Assembly (NCBI RefSeq): GCF_000820505.1
Contig: NZ_JWJD01000007.1
Location: forward strand, 99,750-163,749
DNA from: Geoalkalibacter ferrihydriticus DSM 17813
GTDB lineage: Bacteria; Desulfobacterota; Desulfuromonadia; Desulfuromonadales; Geoalkalibacteraceae
DNA length: 64,000 nt
Reading direction: 5' to 3'
Below the pieces are notes generated by a model, which worked only from the letters and a program-made list of their open reading frames with translations, did no database searches and had not been told where the DNA came from. The position numbers and the translations under genes were made by a program. Positions within the stretch are counted from its first letter, which is position 1; each line of letters begins with the position of its first letter. This document shows positions 1 through 8,719 of this stretch, one piece after another.

Positions 1-107
1 TTCTAATTCTGGCTCTTTTCGGCGCTGCCTGCGTTGCGCCAACTTGACTTAGCATACGGCTAGGCCTGCGTTGGCGACGCCTTGACAGCACCAAAAATAC
101 CTCAGAA
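1..107. other. Intergenic left edge, no gene recognised
   Basis: No coding frame of credible length or composition starts here. The stretch holds GC-rich, partly self-complementary words (GGCGCTGCCTGCGTTGCGCC near 21-40, then CTGCGTTGGCGACGCC near 67-82), so it may be the end of a repeat or hairpin downstream of the minus-strand tag gene. No T-run typical of an intrinsic terminator is present. Confidence 0.4.
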
Positions 108-707
108 TTATTTGACACGACCAACCGCACGGGACACTAGAATTTCCCGCCGTCGAAAACAGTCAAGAGTGTGATCGTTGACCATGCCCGTGGCCTGCAT
201 GTGCGCGTAACAGATGGTCGGACCGATAAATTGAAAACCACGCTGCTTGAGATCGCGGCTGAGGGCGTTGGACTGCGGCGAGGTGGTGGGGTAATCAGCC
301 AGCTCACGCCACTCGTTCACCACTGGGCGTCCGTCAACAAAGCGCCAGATGTAGGCGTCGAAACTACCGAACTCGTTCTGCACCTCGAGAAAGCGGCAGG
401 CATTGTTGACGGCAGCTTTAACTTTCGCCTGATTGCGGATGATGCCCGGATCTTGCAGCAACTCTTGGATTTTCCTTTCGTCAAAGCGCGCCACCCGAGC
501 CGGATCGAACCCGGCGAAAAGCCGCCGGTAATTGTCGCGCCGCCGAAGAATCGTGTACCAGGACAGCCCGGCCTGGGCTGATTCGAGTACCAGAAACTCA
601 AATATGCGGCGGTCGTCATGCACCGGAACGCCCCATTCCTCGTCATGATAGGCGATATAATCGGGTTTTCTCAGATCCACCCAGGGGCAGCGACCTTGGG
701 ATCTCAT
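108..707 (-). CDS. tag: DNA-3-methyladenine glycosylase I
   Basis: Base-excision-repair glycosylase that removes 3-methyladenine from alkylated DNA in the cytoplasm. The 199-residue protein has the usual family length and the whole fold: N-terminal RCPWV with Cys7, the YHDEEWG motif with His21, and VNDHTLDCF near the C-terminus with His179 and Cys183. Together these residues make the zinc site that defines the TagI family. Its start overlaps the stop of the upstream HAD gene in an ATGA tetranucleotide at 704-707, so it is probably translationally coupled as the last gene of a three-gene minus-strand operon. Nothing is missing or truncated. Confidence 0.95.
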   Translation of the reverse strand: MRSQGRCPWVDLRKPDYIAYHDEEWGVPVHDDRRIFEFLVLESAQAGLSWYTILRRRDNYRRLFAGFDPARVARFDERKIQELLQDPGIIRNQAKVKAAVNNACRFLEVQNEFGSFDAYIWRFVDGRPVVNEWRELADYPTTSPQSNALSRDLKQRGFQFIGPTICYAHMQATGMVNDHTLDCFRRREILVSRAVGRVK

Positions 708-1675
708 TTGCCGCTCCCCTCCCGCGATTGTTCCCGACTCGTCGACAGAATCATGGTGGCCGCCTCAGCGAGATCCCTGGCGAGCATGCCGCCCGGCCGA
801 GTGATCTTCTCCTCATCTCCACTGCGGTATTTGCCGGTCTGCACGAGAATGGCCCGCAGCCCCGCCGCCAGGGCTCCGTCTACGTCCGAAGCCGCATCAT
901 CGCCGATCATCACCACTTCTTCAGGCCGGCAACCAAGGTCTGCAACCGCCGCGAGAAAAAAATCCGCCGACGGTTTCCCCAATACTTTCGCCTGCGTATC
1001 GGCGGCGTACTCCAAGGCGACGACGAAGGGTCCGGCATCGAGTTGCAGGCCGTCTTCACCTTCAAAGTAGCGGGTGCGTCCCATGGTGAGCAGTGGCGCG
1101 CCGTCGCGCAACAGACGGAAGGCGGCATTGAGATTGGCGTAATGGAACTCCTCCTCGGCCAACCCGATCACCACGGCGTTGGGCTCATCCTGGCGCAGGT
1201 CGGCGAATTCTTCATGTAGGCGGGGATGAACCAGCAAAAAGGGCCGCAGCCCATTTTGTCGAAGGTAGCCGCGCAGCGCGCGTGGCGCTGTGAAAATATG
1301 CTCAGGCGGCACCGCAAGGCCCAGCCGTTTCAGCAGCTCTTGCAGCATGCCCCGAGTCATGCGTGAGGTGTTGGTAACGAACCGCAGGGGCAGACCGCTT
1401 TCCCGAATGCTGCGCACCGCCGCTATCGCTCCGGGAATTTCTTTCTCGCCCAAGTGCACGGTGCCGCTTAAATCGATGAGAACGCCTTTGGTCATAAGAC
1501 TGTCTTTCGAGAAATCTTTGTGCTGGGCCTCGGCTGATTGTGCAATCCAATACGTCTGTTTGTGCGACACGCGCGTAAGGTTCCGCATTTTTTTTTCCGC
1601 CTGAAGCCCTTGGGCAAACACGCCGACCAGAAAACGGTTGCCGTGGTCGTCCTGGCGCCAGAGTTCAAAGGGCAT
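704..1675 (-). CDS. HAD-superfamily phosphatase (LHPP/NagD-like) with a small N-terminal extra domain
   Basis: Residues 61-323 form a HAD hydrolase. It has the nucleophile motif LIDLSGTVHLG with Asp68, where the usual second Asp is Ser as in LHPP-type enzymes, a cap region, and the C-terminal GDDAASDVDGA loop. Substrate unknown; a small phosphoester or phosphoramidate is likely from the family. Residues 1-50 (MPFELWRQDDHGNRFLVG and so on to HKQTYWI) resemble a stand-alone family of about 55-residue proteins, so this looks like a fusion. The long start at 1675 is favoured because it overlaps the preceding gene's stop as TGATG. The internal Met61 (position 1495) has only a weak ribosome site. 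If translation does start at 1495, the HAD protein is 263 residues. Confidence 0.8.
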   Translation of the reverse strand: MPFELWRQDDHGNRFLVGVFAQGLQAEKKMRNLTRVSHKQTYWIAQSAEAQHKDFSKDSLMTKGVLIDLSGTVHLGEKEIPGAIAAVRSIRESGLPLRFVTNTSRMTRGMLQELLKRLGLAVPPEHIFTAPRALRGYLRQNGLRPFLLVHPRLHEEFADLRQDEPNAVVIGLAEEEFHYANLNAAFRLLRDGAPLLTMGRTRYFEGEDGLQLDAGPFVVALEYAADTQAKVLGKPSADFFLAAVADLGCRPEEVVMIGDDAASDVDGALAAGLRAILVQTGKYRSGDEEKITRPGGMLARDLAEAATMILSTSREQSREGSGK

Positions 1676-2463
1676 CAGCGAAAAATCTCGTTGAAGAATT
1701 CCTGCAAATCCTGCCAGGAGCGTGCATCGGCCTCAGCGTGGTAAGCCAAAGGCAGATCGAAGCGTTTTCCGGCCTCATCGGCTGCCGGGTTGGTGAAGCT
1801 GTGAATGGCGCCGGGGTAGTTGACGAAGCGGTAATCGACACCGGCAGTCTCCATTTCAGTTTTAAAGGCGGCAATTTCTTCCCCCGTAACCATGGGATCA
1901 TCCTCGCCGTTATAGACCCGCACCCGGGCATTGACCGCGCCCGGCTGTGCCGGGTTGTCCGTAGCGAGACTGCCGTGGAAGCTGGCAACCCCGTTTATGT
2001 CAAGGCCGGCACGCGCCATTTCCAGAACCACCGAGCCGCCGAAGCAGTAGCCGATGGCGGCGATCTGGTCGGCAGCGACGCTGGGATGTTGCTGGAGCAT
2101 GGCGAGAGCGGCGCTGAAGCGCTCCTTGGCCAGGGGCAGGTTTTTTCTCACCTCCATGGCGAACTGACCAGCTTCGCGGGGGTGATCGGCGGTTTGCCCT
2201 TGGCCGTACATGTCCACCGCCAGGGCGGTGTAACCCAACTCGGCCAGCATACGCGCGCGTTCACGGGCATATTCGTTGAGTCCCCACCATTCATGTACCA
2301 CCAGCACTCCGGGGCGCTTGCCGTCAATGCGATCATTGACGGCTATATATCCCTTAAGCAGGGTGTCGCCGGCCATGTAGTTCACTTCGTGACCCGTGAC
2401 CTCGGCCTCGGATGGCATTGCCGCGGCCAGAACTATGGCGACTGCGAGAAACAGGCTTTTCAT
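1675..2463 (-). CDS. Exported dienelactone hydrolase family protein
   Basis: Alpha/beta hydrolase of the DLH family, predicted to be periplasmic: residues 1-20 (MKSLFLAVAIVLAAAMPSEA) are a clear Sec signal peptide. The nucleophile elbow GYCFGG carries Cys, the acid is in NGEDDPMV, and the catalytic His is in GAIHSF near residue 227, giving the Cys-Asp-His triad typical of dienelactone hydrolase. Length (262) is normal for the family. The ribosome site AAGGAGGAG lies just upstream. It is the first gene of the DLH-HAD-tag operon. The true substrate is not deducible; members act on lactones and small esters. Confidence 0.85.
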   Translation of the reverse strand: MKSLFLAVAIVLAAAMPSEAEVTGHEVNYMAGDTLLKGYIAVNDRIDGKRPGVLVVHEWWGLNEYARERARMLAELGYTALAVDMYGQGQTADHPREAGQFAMEVRKNLPLAKERFSAALAMLQQHPSVAADQIAAIGYCFGGSVVLEMARAGLDINGVASFHGSLATDNPAQPGAVNARVRVYNGEDDPMVTGEEIAAFKTEMETAGVDYRFVNYPGAIHSFTNPAADEAGKRFDLPLAYHAEADARSWQDLQEFFNEIFR

Positions 2464-2578
2464 CGTCTCCTCCTTTGTGGCTGAGCGAATCTATGTTTGG
2501 CCGTGTCGCTTTACGAATAAGTATAGAGCGGATGCGCAGGGATGCCAGTCGGGTCGAGGGCAATGGGGGGCGAGGGAA

Positions 2579-2992
2579 TCAGTCGGTGACTTTGCCGCGC
2601 AGATTTTTCACCTGCCCGCGGCGGGACTTTTCCTGCAGACGTTTTTCCTTGGCGCCTTTGCTGGGCTTGGTCGGCTTGCGCTTGCGCGGCACCACCAGAA
2701 CACTCTGGATGATTTGCTGCAGGCGCTTGAGGGCCTCATCGCGGTTGCGCTCCTGGGTACGGTGTTGCTGGGCCTTAAGGACGATGACACCCTCTTGGGT
2801 GATGCGCTGATCCTTGAGGGCGAGCAGACGCTCCTTGATGGGGTCGGGCAGGGATGAGGCGCGGATGTCGAAACGTAGGTGAATAGCGCTTGCCACCTTG
2901 TTGACGTTTTGACCGCCGGCACCCTGGGCGGGAATCGCAGTCATCTCGATTTCATGCGCGGGGATGGCGATTTGTTTGGAAATGCGTAGCAT
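2579..2992 (-). CDS. arfB: Alternative ribosome-rescue factor, peptidyl-tRNA hydrolase ArfB
   Basis: Releases peptides from ribosomes stalled without a stop codon. The 137-residue protein has the RF1-like GGQ domain (IPAQGAGGQNVNK near residues 20-32) followed by a flexible, very basic tail rich in Lys/Arg (from RKRKPTKPSKG to the end) that in ArfB enters the mRNA channel. It lacks codon-recognition domains, as expected for this short family. It stands alone between the DLH gene and a hairpin-rich gap after nrdJ. Confidence 0.93.
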   Translation of the reverse strand: MLRISKQIAIPAHEIEMTAIPAQGAGGQNVNKVASAIHLRFDIRASSLPDPIKERLLALKDQRITQEGVIVLKAQQHRTQERNRDEALKRLQQIIQSVLVVPRKRKPTKPSKGAKEKRLQEKSRRGQVKNLRGKVTD

Positions 2993-3025
2993 GGTTGGGG
3001 AAAACCTTTAAATCATTGGACTTGA

Positions 3026-3094
3026 TGGACTGAGTGGACTTGGTGGAAAAACACACTTCTCTGTCCACACAGTCCACCGAGTCCACACAGTCCA
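3026..3094. repeat. Long imperfect hairpin made of GTCCAC-type repeats between nrdJ and arfB
   Basis: The arms at 3026-3047 and 3073-3094 are complementary over 22 bp with one mismatch and one G-U pair, with a 25-nt loop. Each arm is itself built of repeated GTCCAC/GTGGAC words with 7- to 9-bp spacing. It lies just after the nrdJ stop on the minus strand and could act as a transcript end or processing hairpin. There is no T-run, so a classical intrinsic terminator is unlikely. Confidence 0.7.
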
Positions 3095-3100
3095 CTCAAA

Positions 3101-5323
3101 TCAGGCGCACTCCGAATAGCCGCAGGCGTGACAGACGCTGCAACCGCCTTCGTGCTCGACGGGCCCGCCGCATTCCGGGCAAGCTCCCCCGGCGGTGTTG
3201 ACGGAGATGCCTGTTTCGCCATCTTGCAGCATGTGCATCTGAATCGCCTTGGCCACCGCATCGGCGCAACTGGTAATGCGGTTGTCGCCAAACCCGGCGG
3301 GTTTGTGACAGGTGATGCCGATCATCTGCTTGACGGCTTGACGCGCCTGTACCCCTGAGCGCCAGGCCAGGGATACCAGGCGACCGATAGCTTCACACTG
3401 GCTGGCCGCGCATCCGCCGGCCTTGCCCATGGTGGTGAACAACTCGAACAACCCCTGATTGTCCTCATTGATCGTGACATAAAGAGGCCCACAGCCGGTC
3501 TCCATCTGATAGGTGGAACCGCGCAGGGCGCGAGGGCGGTCGCGTTTGCGCCCTGATTTATGGCTCTCCATGGGCACGACTTCTTTTTTTTCTTCCTTCT
3601 TCGCCATTGAGAGCACCTGCATGTCGCGCGAGCCGTCGCGATAGATGGTGACGCCTTTGCATCCTGACTGATAAGCCAGGCGATAGACGGTGGACACATC
3701 GTCGCGGGTGGCGGTGTTGCAGAAGTTGACGGTCTTGGAGACCGCGTTATCGGTGTGTTTCTGAAAGGCCGCCTGCATGCGGATGTGATCTTCCGGCAAA
3801 ATGTCATGGGAGGTGACGAACACGCGCCGCACATCCTCGGGTATTTCGGGGATGTCCGCAATGGTACCGTGCTCGGCAATGAGTTTCATCAGTTCGGGGG
3901 AGTAGAAGCCGCGTTCCTTGGCGACCTTTTCGAAAAGGGGATTGACTTCGACAAGGATGTCGTTGTCCAGCACCTGACGCACGTAGCTCACCGCGAACAG
4001 GGGTTCGATGCCGCTGGAGGAGCTGGCGATGATGGAGATGGTGCCGGTCGGCGCAATCGTCGTGCAGGTGGCGTTGCGCATGGGGCGTGCGCCGGGACGG
4101 TCATAAATACTGCCCTTGAAGTTGGGAAAAGCCCCGCGTTCTGCGGCCAGGTCCATGGAGGCTTCGTGGGCTCGATCGTTGATGAATTTCATCATTTTCT
4201 CGCCGAGCTGTACCGCCTGCGGGCTGTTGTAGGGGATGTCGAGCAAAATCAGCATATCCGCCCAGCCCATGACACCCAGGCCGATTTTGCGGTTGGCGCG
4301 CGTCATCTCGTCGATGAGGGCCAGGGGATACTTGTTGACCTCGATGACGTTGTCGAGAAAACGGGTACCAAGTTTCACCGTCTCGCCCAGCTTGTCCCAG
4401 TCGATCTCGTCGCCGTCAAGCATGGTCGCCAGGTTGATGGAGCCGAGGTTGCACGATTCGTAGGGCAGCAGCGGCTGCTCTCCGCACGGATTGGTGCTCT
4501 CAATTTCGCCCACCAGAGGGGTGGGATTATCGCGATTGAGACGGTCGAGAAAGATAATGCCCGGTTCGCCATTGGTCCAGGCAAGTTCGACGATGTGTTC
4601 GAAGACTTTACGCGCCGAAAGCTTTTTAACCGGTTTGCCGTCGCGGGGGTTGCACAGATCGTATTCGGCATCCCTTTCCACGGCGTCCATGAAGGCTTCG
4701 GTCATACCAACGGAAATGTTGAAGTTGGTAAGCACCGTCTGGTCGCGTTTGCACATGATGAAATCCATGATGTCGGGATGATCGATCCGCAGGATTCCCA
4801 TGTTGGCGCCGCGCCGGGTGCCGCCTTGTTTGATGGTTTCGGTGGCCGCGTCAAACACCTTCATGAAGGACAGAGGGCCGGAAGACACGCCGGTGGTGGA
4901 TGCGACGACATCATTGGCCGGGCGGATGCGCGAAAAGGAAAACCCCGTGCCGCCGCCACTTTTGTGAATCAGCGCAGTGTTTTTGATCGCCTCGAAAATA
5001 CTCTCCATGGAATCGTCTACCGGCAACACAAAGCAGGCGGAAAGCTGCCCGAGTTCGCGACCGGCGTTCATCAGAGTCGGTGAATTTGGCAAAAATTCAA
5101 GGGAGGTCATCATGCGATAGAATTTTTCTTCCAACGCTGCCGGATCCTGGCCGGTTTCGAACCGGGTTTCCGCCGAAGCGATGGTTTGAGCGACACGGCG
5201 AAACATATCTTCGGGAGATTCCAGAATTTTGCCCTCCGGATCGCGGCGCAGATAGCGGCGCTCCAGCACGGTGCGGGCATTTGGCGTCAGGGGTAGGGAG
5301 CTGGATGTTTTGGTTTTTTTCAT
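3101..5323 (-). CDS. nrdJ: Adenosylcobalamin-dependent ribonucleotide reductase (class II)
   Basis: Makes deoxynucleotides from ribonucleoside diphosphates with coenzyme B12. The 740-residue chain contains SACFVLPVDDSMESIF, the KSGGGTGFSFSR substrate loop, the active-site segment NPCGEQPLLPYESCNLG with Cys and Glu, ATCTTIAPTGTISII, and a C-terminal zinc-ribbon-like tail with four paired cysteines (CPECGG and CSVCHACGYSEC) that should carry electrons from thioredoxin. I chose the ATG at 5323 because GGAAACC precedes it. An in-frame extension to 5509 has no ribosome site and low-complexity composition. No cobalamin riboswitch was recognised upstream; a weak NrdR-box-like pair is listed separately. 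Confidence 0.95.
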   Translation of the reverse strand: MKKTKTSSSLPLTPNARTVLERRYLRRDPEGKILESPEDMFRRVAQTIASAETRFETGQDPAALEEKFYRMMTSLEFLPNSPTLMNAGRELGQLSACFVLPVDDSMESIFEAIKNTALIHKSGGGTGFSFSRIRPANDVVASTTGVSSGPLSFMKVFDAATETIKQGGTRRGANMGILRIDHPDIMDFIMCKRDQTVLTNFNISVGMTEAFMDAVERDAEYDLCNPRDGKPVKKLSARKVFEHIVELAWTNGEPGIIFLDRLNRDNPTPLVGEIESTNPCGEQPLLPYESCNLGSINLATMLDGDEIDWDKLGETVKLGTRFLDNVIEVNKYPLALIDEMTRANRKIGLGVMGWADMLILLDIPYNSPQAVQLGEKMMKFINDRAHEASMDLAAERGAFPNFKGSIYDRPGARPMRNATCTTIAPTGTISIIASSSSGIEPLFAVSYVRQVLDNDILVEVNPLFEKVAKERGFYSPELMKLIAEHGTIADIPEIPEDVRRVFVTSHDILPEDHIRMQAAFQKHTDNAVSKTVNFCNTATRDDVSTVYRLAYQSGCKGVTIYRDGSRDMQVLSMAKKEEKKEVVPMESHKSGRKRDRPRALRGSTYQMETGCGPLYVTINEDNQGLFELFTTMGKAGGCAASQCEAIGRLVSLAWRSGVQARQAVKQMIGITCHKPAGFGDNRITSCADAVAKAIQMHMLQDGETGISVNTAGGACPECGGPVEHEGGCSVCHACGYSECA

Positions 5324-5396
5324 AAGGTTTCCTTTTTTGCGCATTATTTTGCCCGGACATCTGCTGGCGGGATTTTTTTGACATGAGGCCAGGATA

Positions 5397-5442
5397 TCTA
5401 TATCTTGGTGTGACGAAGAATATAAACCACAACATATCGCGA
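5397..5442 (-). promoter_or_regulatory. Possible NrdR-box pair upstream of nrdJ
   Basis: CCACAACATATCGCGA at 5427-5442 matches the NrdR-box consensus (ACAC-W-ATATAT-W-G-W-GT) at about 12 of 16 positions. A weaker match with the terminal GGTGT lies about 30 bp away at 5397-5412, near the usual spacing of paired boxes. The position, 75-120 bp before the nrdJ start, fits, but the second box is poor and the call is tentative. Confidence 0.25.
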
Positions 5443-5506
5443 CTGTCAAGGTCGAATTAAGGCACTTTACCCCACTGGGCCGGGTTGGCAACGCAGCTAT
5501 TTCAGT

Positions 5507-5580
5507 CACTGTTCAGCATGCACCGCGGCACTCAACCGCTACGTCCTGGGCGCGATCGGGTATTTCCGTTGAGTCGTTCC
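5507..5580. repeat. Dispersed palindromic repeat, copy 1 (intergenic)
   Basis: Begins CACTGTTCAGCATGCACCGC and ends near GTTGAGTCGTTCCC, matching the outer parts of the repeat family seen at 13742, 16490, 21342, 26634, 26771, 27809 and 53330. It sits in the 434-bp divergent gap between nrdJ and the response regulator. The rest of that gap shows no gene. Confidence 0.7.
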
Positions 5581-5757
5581 CTATTTTATTATTACGCCTT
5601 TTCTGGGAGATCAGGGGTCGAGCGTGCGATTCGATTGAGGTGTTGCAGCTCGTTAAAGTCCTGATGTATCGTTTGAGGAAAGAAGATTTGTAGCGCAGTT
5701 AATTATCACCCGGTCCTTTTTTGCGGCTCCGGGGATCAGGAAAGCTGACGGGATTTC

Positions 5758-7131
5758 ATGGCCGGAGAAAAAATACTGATTGTCGACGATGAGCAGGGCA
5801 TGCGCCGCTTGCTCGATCGGGTTCTGAGTCGCGAAGGTTATGAAACAATCGCGGTCGCCGGCGGGGATGAGGCTTTGAGAGAGTTGGGGACCGGCGGGGT
5901 GGATCTGGCGCTGGTGGACATTCAGATGCCGGGAATGACCGGGCTGGAGTTGCTGGAGCGGATCAAAGCTTTTGACCCTGCCTTTCCAACCATCATGATT
6001 ACCGCTTACGGCACCGTTGAAAGCGCCGTGAAGGCCTTGCGGGCCGGCGCCTATGACTATATCACCAAGCCCTTTGAAACCGACGAAATCAAGTTGACGG
6101 TGGCCAAAGCCTTCGAGCGCGAACGGCTCCTGGCCGAAAACCGTTATCTGCACGAAGAATTGGCTCAGCGTTACCGGTTTACTGGCGTCATCAGCGAGTC
6201 GGCGCGCATGCAGGAGGTCTTTGACATGGCCTCTTCGGTTGCGGCGAGCAACGCCAATGTGCTGATCACCGGTGAAAGCGGCACGGGCAAAGAGCTTATG
6301 GCGCGTTCCATTCATTCCAGTTCTCCGCGCAAGGATAAACCCTTTGTCGTGCTCAATTGCGCTGCGCTTTCCGAAGGAGTTCTGGAGAGCGAGCTTTTCG
6401 GACATGAAAAGGGTGCATTCACCGGGGCGCTCGGCACCCGCAAGGGGCGTTTTGAACTCGCCCATGAAGGCACCTTGTTCATCGACGAAGTCGGCGAAAT
6501 GAGTCTCAATGCCCAGGTCAAATTGCTACGGGTCATTCAGGAGCATGAGTTCGAGCGGGTGGGCGGCACGCGGACCATTCGTACCGATGTGCGTATCGTG
6601 GCCGCAACCAACAAAAATCTTGAAGATGAGGTGCGTGCCGGCCGTTTCCGCGAAGACCTTTACTATCGTCTCAACGTGGTCAATCTTCATGTTCCGCCTC
6701 TGCGCGAGCGGCGTGAAGACATCGAGTCCCTGGCCCGCCATTTTCTGATGAAGTTTGCCGCCGAAATGGGCAAGCCCATCTCTGATCTTTCCCCGCGGGC
6801 GCATTCCTGTCTGCTTGCTTATGATTGGCCCGGCAATGTGCGCGAATTGCAGAATGCTATGGAGCGGGCCGTAGTCATGGCCCGTGGCGCGGTAATCACA
6901 CCCCGGGATTTGCCTCAGGGTTTACAGGATCAGGATGAGATCTGCCTTAAAGTGCCGGAGCGCGGCGGTAGCCTGACAGAGCTTCTCGAAGATCTCGAGC
7001 GTCAACTCATTGTCCAGACCTTGCGCCGCGAGCAGGGTTCGCAGACTCGGGCGGCCGAGGTGCTGGGAACCAAACGCACCACTCTGCGGTATAAAATGGA
7101 GAAATACGGTCTTTTGGAGCGAGGTGAGTGA
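5758..7131 (+). CDS. Sigma-54-dependent response regulator (NtrC/AtoC type)
   Basis: Receiver domain (residues 1-120) with acidic pair Asp10/Asp11, phospho-acceptor Asp54 in ALVDIQMPG and the ITKPFE lysine. A central AAA+ domain follows, with Walker A GESGTGKE near residue 172 and the sigma-54 contact loop GAFTGA near 220. A Fis-type helix-turn-helix sits at the C-terminus ([20 protein letters not shown]). It should activate sigma-54 promoters after phosphorylation by a histidine kinase, but no kinase gene is adjacent, so partner and signal are unknown. It lies directly before the selenium/GeoRSP-like locus on the same strand, 245 bp upstream, which makes that locus a candidate target. I did not find a convincing -24/-12 element there. 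Confidence 0.93.
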   Translation: MAGEKILIVDDEQGMRRLLDRVLSREGYETIAVAGGDEALRELGTGGVDLALVDIQMPGMTGLELLERIKAFDPAFPTIMITAYGTVESAVKALRAGAYDYITKPFETDEIKLTVAKAFERERLLAENRYLHEELAQRYRFTGVISESARMQEVFDMASSVAASNANVLITGESGTGKELMARSIHSSSPRKDKPFVVLNCAALSEGVLESELFGHEKGAFTGALGTRKGRFELAHEGTLFIDEVGEMSLNAQVKLLRVIQEHEFERVGGTRTIRTDVRIVAATNKNLEDEVRAGRFREDLYYRLNVVNLHVPPLRERREDIESLARHFLMKFAAEMGKPISDLSPRAHSCLLAYDWPGNVRELQNAMERAVVMARGAVITPRDLPQGLQDQDEICLKVPERGGSLTELLEDLERQLIVQTLRREQGSQTRAAEVLGTKRTTLRYKMEKYGLLERGE

Positions 7132-7149
7132 CGAAAAACCGTCTTTTTT
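7130..7149 (+). terminator. Weak terminator-like hairpin after the response regulator
   Basis: GACG-AAAAAC-CGTC followed by six T residues, overlapping the stop codon. The stem is only 4 bp, so the call is weak. Confidence 0.3.
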
Positions 7150-7304
7150 GGACATTCTGAGCGAAGCCCTTCATTCTTTGTAAATGCGCAGCCTGCGCCG
7201 CAGACCGCGGAGGCTGAGCAAGGGCGCAGGGCCGAATACCTATCACCCTGCGCTGGTATGGGGCTTGCTGTCCATATGGCGAGCTGAGTGGTTCGATTTG
7301 TGGT

Positions 7305-7328
7305 CACTGTTCCGCATGCACCCCGGAC
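7305..7328. repeat. Partial copy of the dispersed repeat
   Basis: CACTGTTCCGCATGCACCCC resembles the CTGTTCAGCATGCACCGC end of the dispersed repeat family with two substitutions. Only one end is preserved. It lies upstream of the first gene of the selenium/GeoRSP-like locus. Confidence 0.35.
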
Positions 7329-7375
7329 CTTGTCGGTATCTTTTGCCATCTGATTTGTTTGGAGCCAGGCTACGT

Positions 7376-7882
7376 ATGAAAATTTTTCGCCTTTTACCCC
7401 CTGCCGGCCTGCTGCTTGTGCTGGTCTCGGTTCTTTGGTTGGGATCCGGTGCTTTCAGCGCAGCTCAGGCGTGCTACGGCCCCAAAATCTTTATCGGGGT
7501 CGGTACGGATGTGCAGGAGCGGGTATTCTACGAAGTCGTTTCGCTCTACGTTAAGGAAAAGACCGGCGTCGAAACCGTTGCGGTTGCCCTTGAGGATGAT
7601 GCGCCTGTGGAGGCGTTGGGCAAAAATCGCGTGGATATGGCTTTCGTACCTGAGGATGTCGGCGAATATACCTCTCTGGTTACCGCGGTCGGATCCCTTC
7701 TTCTGATTTCTGACCGCCGTCCCCTGGACGACCTTCAGTTTACCACCGTGGCCCCGGCTCTGCGGCGTCTCGACGGGCTCTTGACGCCTGAGCTGTTCAC
7801 GGAGCTGGTCGCCCAGGTCAGAGCGGGTGAGCCTCCGGCTGCCGCCGCGCGGGCTTTACTCATGCGCCATCGGTGGATTTGA
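7376..7882 (+). CDS. Exported protein, periplasmic-binding-protein-like
   Basis: 168 residues with a long hydrophobic signal segment (residues 1-32, ending SAAQA before CYGPKIFIGVG). A weak lipobox-like Cys follows. The first mature strand, KIFIGVGTDVQERVFYEVV, and the phrase GKNRVDMAFVPED resemble the first lobe of glycine-betaine/OpuAC-type or NMT1-type ligand-binding proteins, but the chain is too short for the complete two-lobed fold. Ligand unknown. I chose the ATG at 7376 because GGAG precedes it and the signal peptide starts there. It is the first gene of a tightly packed plus-strand run reaching 16481, with the next gene only 3 bp away. Confidence 0.6.
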   Translation: MKIFRLLPPAGLLLVLVSVLWLGSGAFSAAQACYGPKIFIGVGTDVQERVFYEVVSLYVKEKTGVETVAVALEDDAPVEALGKNRVDMAFVPEDVGEYTSLVTAVGSLLLISDRRPLDDLQFTTVAPALRRLDGLLTPELFTELVAQVRAGEPPAAAARALLMRHRWI

Positions 7883-7885
7883 GCC

Positions 7886-8719
7886 ATGCCCAACCTAGCC
7901 CTTTTGCTTTTGTTGAGTTCTGTCCTTCTTCTTAGCGCCTGTGCCCCGGCCGTTTCTCCCGCCGGACGTGCCCCGACCGAGATTCCCACTGTCGAGGAAC
8001 TCGACGCTCTGCCCCAGTTGATGGGCGTTCTCAGCACGGATCTGGTCGTCGAAGGGCGCGTGGTGCTCTCTGACGATCTGCTTGTGCCTGCCGGTGTGAC
8101 CCTGGTTCTGCGTCCCGGCACAACCGTCTACGTGGTTCCGACGCACAGCACCAAAATCGAACCGGAGTGGCTTTCGGCCGCTACCGAATTACTGGTGCGC
8201 GGCACCATCCGCAGCGAGGGCAGTTCAGCCGATCCGGTTTCCTTCGTGCCTCTGCCTCTTTCCGGGGGAGGCGATTATGTGTGGTCTGGGCTGCTGCTCG
8301 ACGGCGCCGTCGACAGCCTCATCCGCCATACCCGCATCGAAGGGGCGGAGCAAGGGGTGCTGTGTGTCAATTCTTCGCCGCAAATAAGCGACAATCATAT
8401 CCTCGGTTGCCGCTACGGCATTGTCGCCCAGGCGGATAGTGCGCCGATGATTCTCGACAACCTCATCGAAAACGGCGAGGCGGGGGTGTTCTGCTGGCGC
8501 CGCTCCCATCCTCTGATTCAGGGCAACAGGATTTTCGGTCACAATGAAGAGGGGTTGTTTGTGGATCAGAGCAGTCGGCCAAGGTTGCACGACAACCTTA
8601 TTCGCGGCAACGGCATCGGCCTGGCCCTGTATCCCGATGGACCTTTGGCAGCCGTCGATCAGGCCCGGGACAACGGCGAAAATCTGCGTCTGCTGGGCGT
8701 GCCCGGAGGCCGGCCATGA
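7886..8719 (+). CDS. Lipoprotein with right-handed parallel beta-helix repeats
   Basis: 277 residues. Residues 1-19 are a lipoprotein signal ending LLSAC, so Cys19 should be lipidated. From about residue 55 the chain is a series of short beta-helix rungs of the NosD/CASH type (repeated patterns such as PQISDNHILGCRYGIVAQADSA and PLIQGNRIFGHNEEGLF). A region near 60-80 (LLVPAGVTLVLRPGTTV) is the usual N-terminal cap of such helices. Function in this locus is unknown; related NosD proteins support metal-site assembly in the periplasm. The next gene begins inside its stop (ATGA). Confidence 0.75.
   Translation: MPNLALLLLLSSVLLLSACAPAVSPAGRAPTEIPTVEELDALPQLMGVLSTDLVVEGRVVLSDDLLVPAGVTLVLRPGTTVYVVPTHSTKIEPEWLSAATELLVRGTIRSEGSSADPVSFVPLPLSGGGDYVWSGLLLDGAVDSLIRHTRIEGAEQGVLCVNSSPQISDNHILGCRYGIVAQADSAPMILDNLIENGEAGVFCWRRSHPLIQGNRIFGHNEEGLFVDQSSRPRLHDNLIRGNGIGLALYPDGPLAAVDQARDNGENLRLLGVPGGRP

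Noticed and set aside
5324-5460. Cobalamin riboswitch ahead of the B12-dependent reductase gene
   Set aside because: Looked for the B12 box and the conserved core; neither was found.
5324-5509. 62-codon N-terminal extension of NrdJ
   Set aside because: No ribosome site, unusual composition, and homologous sequence begins at the ATG at 5323.
7132-7375. Sigma-54 (-24/-12) promoter upstream of the selenium/GeoRSP-like locus
   Set aside because: No TGGCAC-N5-TTGC-like element could be found despite the NtrC-type regulator next door.
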